From assembly GCA_033980235.1 (NCBI GenBank), contig CM067067.1:1364001-1428000 (forward strand): a DNA stretch of 64,000 nucleotides, given 5' to 3'. The stretch comes from Diadema setosum. Lineage: Eukaryota > Echinodermata > Echinoidea > Diadematoida > Diadematidae. Of the stretch, positions 12,495 through 25,200 are shown piece by piece. The position numbers and the translations under genes are program-made. How positions within the stretch are numbered: the stretch's first letter is position 1; each line of letters starts with the position of its first letter. The notes below the pieces were generated by a model that had not been told where the DNA came from, made no database searches, and worked only from the letters and a program-made list of their open reading frames with translations.

Positions 12495-15400
12495 GTAAGT
12501 ATAGTGTGTTATAGAACTACGTTGCTCTTGGACAATCTAGACGAAATTATCTAGACTTGTTGACTCTGTATGATATGACGAGTACAGTTGTATGCATTAC
12601 TATTTTTGTAAGGCTTCTTCTCTAGGGCCGGTTCACTTCCGACAGCTGCTAGCGAGCTGCCGCTTCGTATGCATCACGCAGTGCAACTCTCGCAGCGGCA
12701 CCGGACCTGCGGTTGTTGATTTTCGGCAGCCGCTCGCCACAACAAAAGTTGCGTGCGGAGAACCAGCGCAGGCGCGGCAGCAACGCCAGATCTTTTGTGT
12801 CGTTACAGCTTGTTGGCCAATCACAGAACAAAATTATAATCATGCTGCAGCAACTCGCAATCATGTGATGGTGTTATTGTAAGCAATATGGCGGCCATGC
12901 TGCAATCGCAGGAGAGCAGACGCTTCAAAAGTGACGGTGATAAAATGGCTACCTCACATGATGATCACGGCTGGACGCACAACAAACTACTAGAATTGGT
13001 TGAAATCTACAAAAGTCTGCCGTGTCTGTATGACAACACAAGTTCCGGCTACCACAATAGAGAAGAGCGAGCAAGATCTTGGGTGGATATTGCTGATCGA
13101 ATGGGAAAAGACGGTGAGTTCTGTGTATGTGAAGACAACAAGCCTTCCTGCTGACACGTTTGCACTGCTGGTGTAACAACAGTGCAGTGGTGATCATGTA
13201 ACATGTGCGTATAAATTTGCATGAATGTTGTGATGGGATGTAAATTTTACTGTAGATCCTATTGTATTAATATTTCCAAAGATTTAGGCCATACGACGTT
13301 TCTACTCTTTGGGTGGCGTTTTTGCTTGGCGAGAGTTTTTTCTTTTAGTATTGTCAGAGCTTACCAAAAAAAAAAAAAATGAAACAATAAAAATTTCTCT
13401 TTTAATCTTTTTTTTTTTTTTTTTTAAATTCTAAAGTCTCTTCTAGATTAGATGTAAAGCATGGACTCTGGTATTGATATTGGTAGGTCTCATGAAGGGG
13501 CGTAATCCACAGACCTTGTCAAAAGTGCCGTTTCATCTAAACTACAAATAGAACCCTATTCATGTTAAAGTCAGATGATTAACAAAGTAGAAAACTAGAA
13601 AACATAAAATTTAATTAGTCAAGATTTTAAAGTTTTTGTACAATCTAAAAACAATATTTTTGCTTCTAGCTGAAGTTGATGAGGGGGGAAAATGTTGTCT
13701 TTCACCTTTTAAGAAAGACTGACATACTTGCATGAGTAATGATCATCTGCTCTCTTTTTTTTCTTTCTTTCTTTCTTGTTGAAATTCATTTCAGACCAAG
13801 AGCTGATAGTGATGGATAAATTGCGTTGTAGTTTTCACAAGATTACAAAGCAATTGGCTTTTTTTTATTGAAGTTCTGGAAAGGAAAAAGAAAAAAAAAC
13901 TGCCTGTTTTCATAATAAGACAGACTGACATTTAACTTGTATGACTATCTTTTCTTTATACTGGTAATCAATTTCTTAATTAGACCAAGCCAAGTAGAGT
14001 TAGCATTGCATCTCCTGCAGTCCTCACCTAACAAAGTTGTTTAGAGATCCTATTCACACATCAATTCAGCAAAAACAAAAAATTTCTCCGAGAAGGCTTT
14101 TAAAGTTTTTTTTAAGTTTAAGATCATTAGATTCAGATAGCTGTAATTTGTTGTCAACTAATAGATCTATCTTTCTTTCAGAGGAGGAAGTGCGTGCCAA
14201 GATGAAAAGCATCCGGACACAGTATGCCCGCATCATTCAGAAGGGACAGCATCCCAAGTGCAAGACTGCATTCACTGTGTCATCTTGGTGGCTCCTCCCC
14301 AAACTCAGCTTCCTGGATGACTTCATAATACCCCGCAAGGCTGACTCCGAGTCCATCAAAGTAATTAGAAAAAGAAAAAGAAATGACAGTCCGTTTTACT
14401 GTCTATGCCATTTGTTCAGTCGTTCAATTCAAGTGAAGAATAATAACCCACCTGTGGCTTATATCAGAAGCGGATCTAGAGGGGGGGGGGGGGTTGGGAG
14501 GGTTGCAACCCCCCCCCCAAAAAAAAAAAAAAAAAAAAAAAAATCCGGGGGCCATTTTTTTTTTATCTTATCTTTTTTTTTAACTTGTAATTTTATTTTT
14601 TTTTTTCTATTTATGGCAATGACCTCTATACCCAAAATAGTGATGTTTTAGATGCAAGAAAACGCCATTTTCACACACAGATTTTCAAAAATTCTCCCTA
14701 CTGTCGGAGGGGGGACACCCCCCTCCCACACCCTCCCCCCCTCGCTCGCTCCACTCGCTCGGGCTCGGTCGCTACGCTCCCTCGCATACCGCCCCAACCC
14801 CCTCCTTTATAAAAAGCTAGATCCGCCCCTGTATATACTGACACCAACCTGTGTCATTGTACTGGCCCAGTCCCTTTAAAGGGGAAGGCTAGTAACTGAT
14901 CAGTGGGAATCAGTGGAAATGCTGGGGGATGATTGTTCCAATCCTTGTGGGATTCATTCAAGAGTTCATTGTATATCTATTGTTGTGTGAAAATGATTTG
15001 CTTCAGAACGGTCTCATATTCAAGTAATGTGCAGATTAATGCTCCGTCACTGACCAGGGACGCTAACCTGGAAGCATTAAACTGCACATTACTTGAATAT
15101 GAGACCATTCTGAAGCAAATCATTTTCACACAGCAGTAGATATATAGTGAACTCTTGAATGAATCCCATAGGGATTGGAACAATTATCTCCCAGCATTTC
15201 CACTGATTCCCACTGATCAGTTACTAGCCTTCCCCTTTAAAGTTATAACACTTCCATTGCCTGTGGCTTTATACACATGTTGGTGCAATATTTATGGAGC
15301 TTTTAATATTGTTATCCTTTGTCTGACAGTGTGATTTTTCCTTTTCCATTGTTTCTGATGTGTCTGTGTAGGTTTTATCAGGCATTGAATCAAATGTACT

Positions 15401-16935
15401 GGTTGATGGGTAGATATCTGTCTATGAGGTGTTGAGCAGTAACTCGTATCACTACAGGAGAGATTGGATGTGTTGGAACAAGACCAGAAATAACTTTTTT
15501 TGTGCTCCTTTCAGTTTAACTTTGCAGAACTAACCCACAGGGCAAAGCGACGTGTGCTTGGTTTGTAAACTGAGTTAAGCAAGCAGCTTAGAAATGAATA
15601 ACAAATGAGCACATTTCATTGATGTACTCATGAAGTTTCACATTGTTTGTTTGTTTGTGTATTTTATCCATTGCAGGAAAATGACTTGCTTGAATCATCA
15701 GTGAATGGAGATATAGCAGATATAATATATGACAATGTGGCTTCTGAGTCGGACATCTCACAGCCTCCAATAAGCACAATCAATACCAATCCATCTCAGC
15801 TAGACCAGCCTATATCGTTGCCCTCTTCCTCAGCATACCAGACACAGTACACCAGGAGAATCTCCCCAATATCCATCTCAAGACCGTCCATATCTCAGTA
15901 CCGCAGCAGCAATAGGTTAAAAGTACGCAGACCACTCAAGAAACTGAAAAAGGACCACACTCCCCTCGTGGATGCCCCTTCCTCATCTACGAAAAGCAGC
16001 ACAGAAGAGATGAGCAGCAACCTGCTACTGAAGACCGTCCTGACGTTTGCCGAACGCACATCGCAAGAGGAGGATGAGGATGCTGTGTTTGGTCGCTATG
16101 TGGGAAACGAGATGAGAGGAGTGACTGACATTCAGGCCAAGCGCATCGCCAAGATGAGGATCCAGAAAGTGCTCTTTGAGGCACAAACAGGTTGGACTGA
16201 GACGTCAAACGAAGGAATCTACCATGCTCCAAGAGATGGGGATGGGACTCACACTCAGGATGGCTACCCTGTGGGAGTGGTGTGTGATACCAACAACAGC
16301 AGGATTCTGTGATGATAGGACTAGGAATTCCAGACTCGCAAAAAGTTTGCCTGGCAGCCTCTCTGTTCCTCTTATAATTAAACAATTATTGAAATGTACA
16401 TGTACAGGTTACAGGATAAAATGTGTTATATTTTTATCAGTCTGAAAGTAAAATTTAAGAATGAGACAATTGTGTGTCTCATCAAAAAATGTTGCCGCAG
16501 AGACTCTGGGTGTTTTTTGTTTTTGTTTTTTTCGAGAAATGCAAAATAAAGAAAAGAGGGAATTTATAGTAGTAGCATCAGATAGGAGTATGTTGTATAA
16601 GCAGGTGCAGGGTCATCTCATTTATAGTGAGGTTGGGTGCAACAAGAATCTGCTTTTAACAAGGTGAACTGTTTGGCCCAAACCCTCCTTTACTTGTTAT
16701 CCTATAGGAATTGAAGTTTCTTTTATTGCAAGATAAACTTCGGGCCAAAAGACAAAGAAAAACAAAGAAGAATTTGTGCATATATCACAAGGCAAACTTT
16801 TCTGAAGGTCCTGAACCAAACATGGCAATACAGAATGTATATGCGGCATGTCAAAAACCAGCAAACTCGTGTTGAATAACCACTCTCTATGCTTGTCAGC
16901 ATTTTCACTGCATAAGTTGACGTATGCCATTTCTC

Positions 16936-16972
<37 letters not shown>

Positions 16973-19147
16973 TTATTATTTATAATGCGCCTTTCCCACA
17001 AGGCCCAAAGCGCTTACAATCAATTCAAAACATGTACGACAGTATGTGTAATTGGATAAATGTTATATATACAGCTACGAACTAGTTGCTACTGAAAAGA
17101 TGTGTTTTCAAGGCTTTTTTGAACACACTGACTGATGGAGACTGTCCAACGGTAAGTGGTAAATTGTTCCAGTGCTTTGAAGCAGACACAGTAAATGTCC
17201 TATCACCGGCTAAGGTTTAGCCATCTGGTTGAAGCATTGAGGTCATCATGATAAAAGCGGCAGGTTTTCTGCTTTTTTTCCTTCAGCTGTCATGTGGAAA
17301 TGTTTATGAAATGGATCGATGCAGAACTTCTTATTCTGGTCTTTAGTGTAGGGTTTGTTTCTAAGAATTCTCCAAAAGGCGCTGGATAAAAGGTGGTATT
17401 TTCAAGCTACATTGGCTTTCCTTGTAATATTCTCCACAGCTCAAAGAATAGCAATGAACTCATTACTGTGTCACCATAAACATATCTGGGCAATTATTCC
17501 GCAAAGACAAATACACCCCCCCCCCCCCCATCCCCCCGCCTTGATACTGGTTAGTGCTGAGGTTAGAGTACAGATTAGGGTTAGGTTTAGGGGTAGAGTT
17601 TGGGCTAGGGTTAGGATTAGGTTCAGGATTATGATTAGGGTTTGGGTCAGGGGAAGAGTCTTGGATAATTGTCCAGGGGGTAATTGCCCTTGAACATCAT
17701 AAATTGCCAAAAGAATGTCAGTATGCTTCCTTTGAAGGGCTGTCATGGAAGGAGGGGATGATTACATAATGTGATATGTTGATGCTCCCTGCAGATTGAT
17801 TTGGGGATATTTGCATCATCATGTGGCTTCTCTTTCATCAGAGTAGGAGATTAGTTTATACAGTTATACGTGACAATTTTGTTGTTGTTGATACTGTATT
17901 TTTCCATGTGAGCAACATTTTTAGGTGTGCTGTTTCAATTTCCATATTTGTAACAGAAACACTGAACATGAAATCTGTAATACTGGCTCCCTTAGCCCAA
18001 TAGTTTCAAGTTTATTTTCACTTATTTCAAAGGGAATATAAAATCTGCAATGTTTTGATGATTTGTACAAATTGTGAAGAAGCCCTAGAATTGACATGAA
18101 ATCACAAGAACTGGATGATGAACTATAAAAGCCCTCAGTAAATATGTGACACGAAAGTGAAGTACTTGTGGCATAAGATCTCGTGTTGAAAACATGTCTC
18201 AATCATGGATTCTCTAATAAAGATGACAGTAAATACATTTTGAGTATTCAAAGATATTTCAAGTAGTATGTCATACTGTAAAACATGATATATTCGCGGC
18301 ATGAAATTTCGTGAATTGGAGCCGACAGCCTTCTTTGCGGCATGAAATTTTGCGAATTGCCACTGGCATTCAGTGCATATAGTATAGACAAGAACTTTCA
18401 TGTGCATTTTAATTTTGCAAATTTTGGCGCTCGCAAAATTCACAAAATTAAAATGCATGCGAACATTCCTCGTTTTACAGTAATTTCCTGCTATTCCTGT
18501 TTCTTGGTACATACTCTACTTGTATTTTGGGCTTCAAGGTAAAGCATAGTTTCCATACACCTGCAGAAACTGTCGATTATTGCTCTGAAATGGACATTTA
18601 GTTAAAAAAGTGCAGTAATGCTTTGAAAATAGGATTTCAGTTGCATAAGATGAAAATGTGAATTATAAGCCAAAAAGATACACCGACAGTATTGCAGTTT
18701 GAGAACATGTACCTGATCATGGTTGCTAAGTAATGTTTTACAATTGATTATTCACAATCAACAAATCGGGCCACAGCAGTATCCATCGACTTTCTGCGCG
18801 AGAGTTGGAAATATGATTGCTACATGGCACAAGCTATTATCACAAAATATTCTACTTAAGTACTACTAAACAGGGAGGGCTCTTCAAGAATAAAAGTTGT
18901 ATGCAAACAGTCAAAATTACTATACTCTTTTTGTCCTAAAATACTCCAAAATGATTCATTAGGCAAATTAATCAGGCTTGTATGATTTTTTTTTTCTGAT
19001 GAGAAGGACATACAAGAATGTCTGACTGTCTTTAGTGTAACGTAATAACAACTCAGTTCAATATGATAGTGTAATCATTCACATCCCTAAGATCAGCTAA
19101 CTTACAAAATGTATTTAATAGATCTAGGGAAAATCATTACATTATTA

Positions 19148-19218
<71 letters not shown>

Positions 19219-22200
19219 GTATTATTATTACAATGTGTTATGATAGGCACAATATTATGTACACTCAGAATCCAAGGTACTACCATACTATTTTATGGAA
19301 CACAATGAATCCTGACTTTTTAGACAAGTAAGATTTCATAACTCGTGTCTGTGAAGTTCTTGATCTGTCATGTGAATTTTCTTGCTTGATTACAGTACTT
19401 GATTCAGCAATTCTCACTGTATTTGGTACACCTGAATACAAATATTTGTGATTAAGAGAAGTTATGGTTATTTTTGTAGAATAAAATTTGCTTTAGAGAT
19501 AAGTCTTAGAAAAATATGTCTGGATTTAATGTTGTATCATAGCTTAATTTTTGTTATGCCTCCGCAACGAAGTGGCCGGAGGCATTATGTTTTCGGGTCG
19601 TCCGTCCGTCCGTCCGTCCGTACGTCCGTCCGTCCCGTTTTGTTTTTGTCGATATCTCAAGAACCGTGTGGTGGTTTTACATCAAACTTGGTATGAGGGT
19701 ATATCCTTGGGGGATAATACTTTGTGTGGATTTTAGGGTCACAGGGTCAAAGGTCAAAGGTCACAGGTTATTTTGTGAAAAAAAATTGAAATTCCACATA
19801 TTTCTCCATATCTCGCAGATGGTTCAAGGTATCTTCATAGAACTTAGTATATATGCTTGTACCGATGGGCAGTGATTATCTAGGGAAGTTGGGGGTCATG
19901 GGTCAAAGGTCAGGGGGTTCAAAGGTCAAGGTCAACTCCTCAAAATATCACTACTTTCCTTAAAATGCAATATGCCTGAAGGTTTTTTTTTTTTTTTAAC
20001 TGGATGTATGGCATGTATTACCCAATATATATTTTTGGGGAAGTTTCTTGCCAATAGGTCAAAGGTCAAAGGTCAAGTGAAAGTACTAAATTGCACTTTT
20101 TCCTCCATATCTCGAAAATAACTCAAGGTATCATCATGAAACTTACATATTTATGCATGTTCTACCTAACAGTGATTCTCTGTGGAACTGTGAGGTCAAC
20201 GGTCAAAGACCAGGTTTAGATAATGCTATTTTCCCATTTGATACTGAAATTATACTTTTTCTCAATACCTTGAAAATTACTCAAAGCATAAACTTATAAA
20301 AGGGTCAAAAGTCAAGTAGAAATCATTAGTTCCCCAAATACCTGCACTCTGACATTTGAATAATTCATCCAATTGAACCTAGTTCTAGGAAAGTGAACAT
20401 TCAGCACATTTGTGGCAAACCTGTCATTTTAATATTTTGCCAATTGTGTGAAACTGTCATCACACATTGTCAAGACATTGTACTATAGACCTATTAGGAG
20501 AACCATGCATGATGGCGGAGGCATATCAGTCGCCGTAGCGATATATCTAGTTACTCTTGTTTTTGTTGTGGACAATTCTCAATCCTTTTAACTGTACATG
20601 AAACACTTCAGAGAATGTTCATTGGATTCACTGTTTTGCCCATTTTTGTTGTAAATAGATTGTTTCTTCATTTCATGTACATAACCGATAATGTAGATGG
20701 TTAATTTGCACTGAGGGTGTATTGTCAGTCGTGACCATGTTTGTATTCATAATCTTATAAATTAAAGAATTTACATGTTTGATTGTAATCATGGTCTAAA
20801 AAAATTCCACACAACTCAACATTTTGAGTTGATTATGATGAACTTGAATGTAATTCATATAATGAAATAAATGGTTATGGCACACATTCATTGATGAAAT
20901 GTAATCAATGGTTATGGACTCCTAATATTGTTTGTAACAGAGTGGTGTGATCAATGCAGACATACTGAGGCTCTCACCCCCCAGCAGTGGCAACATCAAG
21001 AAAAAAGAGATCTAGGACATCATATCAGATTTCATCTGACAGCATGACATTTAATGTCCTACATACATAATATTAGATTTCATTTGATAATGTGACATTT
21101 AAAGTCCTACATGTATATTCTCTAGAGTTTGCACCTCTTTTCCTTTCCTTTTCCCTACTAGAAATACTGACATACAGTCAACCTTGTCTAAGTTAAATAT
21201 ATTTGGCCTGAAGAAATAGCTTTGACTTGGAGAAAAATCAAGTTATGAGGGATTAAAATCAATAGAATATAAAGAGAAGAGGACTTGAAAAGACCTTTGA
21301 CGTAGGCTATTATTCAACTTGCCGATGTCAACAGTACATGTGAAATTCATCATCTGATAAAAACAAAACAAATAAACAATTTAAAAAATAAAGAAGCTTG
21401 GTAAGATTTAAAAGCCAGTTGTCTTCAAAGACACTTTCGTGTACTGCCTTCACTTCCTTTATTGTTGACATGTGACAATAGTAAGTGTCAAGTGAGTCAT
21501 GGTGTAATATGCAATGAAAGATGATGAATTTCTCAGATGTATGACGGCACTGCTACTCTTCTTCTGTTTCATATTACTACCAAACATGCTAATGAATGTA
21601 TGGCACATACCAGCAGGCCAACTAAGTGGAAAGCACTATAAAATGGTAATATGGATCCTCATCAATAGATGTGAAGAGAGGTATCGAGTCAACAGTATTT
21701 GATATTGCCTGAACATCATCCTTTGAACTAACATTTCGATTGACAGATTTTGTGTGTGTGTATGTGTTTGTTTGTGTGTGTGTGTGTGTGTGCTTGTGTG
21801 TGCTTGTGTGTATAAATAAAGATTACTAGAAATAAAGTGTGTGTGTGTGTTTGTAAGGGTTTTTGTGTGATGAATGAAAAATCTGTGGGGGGAGGGGGGC
21901 AGGAGTTGTTTATTTGTTTCATTTCTGTTTTTGTTGTGTTTATAGTTTTTGTATTTGTTTGTTTGTTCGTTTGCGTTTTGCTTTAGAACTTTATTTTTAC
22001 TGGTTCATATTGTGGCATCATCCCTGCATTGTAAGTTTATAAATCTTCATGATACAGTAACAATGCTACTGTAGAAACTCACTGTGGGAAGTAGTGTGAC
22101 ATTTACAGCTTTCTTCAGTAAATAGAGGATGATATTGCAAGAAGTTTCTACCATGCTAAAGGGATAATATGAGATGTGCTGCACCTACAAAGGTGGTGCT

Positions 22201-25200
22201 TGGTGCAGGTGTCTTTAAAATTGCAGATCAAAGTTTTCAAAGACAAAACATGTACATATATACATGTGTAAATACATATAATGTGATATACATGTATATC
22301 TTAATTTGATACAAGTCCACTTTTGTTTAAGTTTATCAGGAAATCTTGCACTGCATAAGAATAATATATAATGTACGTAAGGTTCTGCATTTTATGAATT
22401 TATCAATATATTGTTAGATATCTTCAATTACTGTAAAACCAGTAATTTTCACATGCATGAAACTTTTGCGAAGGAGCTAAGATTTGCAAAAAGTTAAATG
22501 CGTGCAAAAGTGTTTGTCAACATTATGCCCTGAATGCCAGTGATGATGCACTAAAGTTTCATACCACAGAAAAGGCCATTGGCTCCAATTCACAAATTTA
22601 TGTTTCTGGTTTTGCATTATTATTTAGTACACTTGTACTAGTATCTTACATACATAGACATGTAAATTATGCATATTTTGTGTTGATATACAGATAAGGC
22701 TCTTATTAGCTAGGGAACAAATTTACTTTCTCCTCACTGGCAGATATTTGTAACCAACATGTATTCCAGTCACGAAAAAAAATGTTTGGAAATGGGTGAG
22801 GTAAGGGAGGGAAAAAAAATACTCATTTAAAATGTTTGCTCTGAAAGATTGCTTTCCAGGTCGTTTATCCCTGCAACTTTTTGTCGTAATAGAAGTCAAG
22901 TTCTGTTATTACTAACATTACACAGTGACTTGATGTACTATTTTAGATTGCTGATGTGGTTCCACTTGGTCAGCGTTGACTTGATGCCTAACCCACCAAA
23001 CCTGGTTCTTTCTTTCTATCTTTCAGTGGCTCCTGAGGGTACTACCCCCGCTTCCGGGAGCTTGCTGCCCAGCTGGAGGCGGCAGACAGTGAAGCGGTGG
23101 TTACCGGCAAGAAGGGCAGGTCATGTGAGTTGAGCAGTCCTTCCTTTCCTCTCCTCTGCAATGGAATAGTTTACATCCTCAAAAACGTGGTGCTCCTGAG
23201 CTCTGACTCAGCAGATGATTTCATCCACATCTCATGAGTACTTTCATATGCAGAAAGTCTACGAAGAGAACCACATGTATTGTTGAGTAATCATATGTCA
23301 AGGAGTGCTTACAGCTTGATATGGTCAATGTTGCTGCAGAATGTCAGTCAAGCACAAACAATGTGACTTGACAAAATGGCATGACTTGATCATTGATCAC
23401 TTGATACATTTTTGCTTCAATGAAACACAGTTGTGGTGAAGTTATCTCCTCTGATAGTAATTAAAAATAATGCAGAGAGGAGCGTTTTGCATTTCATGAC
23501 TTCATTTCAATATGAAATTAACAATCAAGAATCAATATACTTTGCAGTTTGTATCTGAAGTAGAAGTATGTTCTCAGTGTGTCTTTGATTGACAAGGTCT
23601 TCTCTTTTTTATTTTGACTTGTGATTTCCAGGTCCTCCAGCCCTCACTCATTATATGTTTCTTTCATATTTACATGTTCTTGTTCTCAGCTTCATTCGAA
23701 GTGAAGATGAATGGCCAGGTTATGTTCTCCAAACTCGAGTCTGGAGCATTTCCAGACTTTGAGGAGGTAAGGTTATCCTGCTATTCTTGTCTAGTTTGCT
23801 AAGACTGAAGACAATACCAGTAAAATGTAATAAATGGAAATACTGTATGTCAGTATTAGGAGAGGAGGTTTGTGGAAGAAGTGGCCATAGTTAATTCTGA
23901 AATATGTGACTGTAAGGTCCTACAATGTATGAAATTTCATTGACAAAATCTGTGAGACAGATTGTTTTCATTTACAGATATTAAGCAAATAATCAACGTT
24001 GGTGAAGGTGATGGGACAAACTATCACTTCCGAGGCGATCTGGATGTAGCTATCTTTCCGAAGCGCAGCTGAGGAAAGATAGCGTACACATTCAGATCGC
24101 CGAGGAATTGATAGTTTGTCTCATTGCCTGAAACTAAAAGTTGATTATTTCCTTTGTATTCCACATCTAGGGTCCTAAAAATTCCCATTTTATTCCACAT
24201 CTGAAACCGTTTTAGCTGTCTTTAGGTATCCTTAGGGCAGGGCTTAGGCTACATGTGCGCATAGATGATAAAACAATGAATTTGCTGCGCACACCGCGTG
24301 GCACTGAAGTGAAAGTGCGTTGCACTGTGTACTATCAAGTGACCTAGTTAAATGATAGTCCACAATGCAACGCACTTTTATTTCGCGCGTACTCATCTCA
24401 CGTTAAGACTGTATGGACTGCCAGAGATCAGCAAAACAAACAGCTGTCTTTATAGATGACAAAACAATGAATTTGCTGCGCGCACCACGCGACACTGAAG
24501 GGAAAGTGCATTGCACTGTGTACTATCAAGTGACCTAGTTCTTCTCAGGTGATGTGATGGGCAAAACTACACTTTATCACGTGATCAGCTCTTGGCCAAT
24601 CCTATAGCAAGATTCTTAGTATGTGGAATATAATCCTTACTGTCTCTTTGTTTACTAACTTAGTACTGATTATGATTATTATCATTGTGAGCTCTATCAA
24701 AACTTACCTTCACTTGTATGTTTTATGATGTTTAATTCTATGTAAACACAAAAGGATATCATTGTTTGTTTTTTTCAGCTGATTTCCTGAGCTTCCACTC
24801 AGCTGGAAATACCAACTTTGTATACATTATTTCTGAATGAAACATAAAAGAAGTAATCTCTTTATGTAGTTTCAGTTAAAACCAATCAAACAGCATTCTT
24901 TTTGTTATGGGAAGGACTACATTTTTTCCCCCAAGCAATTTCATTTTGCTATATACTTAGCATCATTGCAACTTTGTAGATTGAAAACAGGTTTGTAGAA
25001 TGCACTCACACCATGTGTGAAAATAGAAAATTCTGTTTGGTAGCATACCATATTAACCTTTATATAATTTTGGCCTTGCTAGATAAAAAGCAAAAACAAA
25101 AACAAAAAACAAATTGAGGTAAATTTTATTCAAGGGAGTGGAGTCCAAGTATTACTCGTGTTCTCAATAGTGGGGTTTTCAGCAGTTTTGTGTCAAATTC

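Noticed and set aside
14933..15183. Matching ~68-residue frames on both strands (and again at 40379-40585)
   Set aside because: They arise because the DNA is a palindromic MITE; not a protein gene.
22849..23133. 94-residue frame over SelW2 exon 2
   Set aside because: It is a shadow in another frame. The spliced frame with Sec TGA matches the Rdx family.
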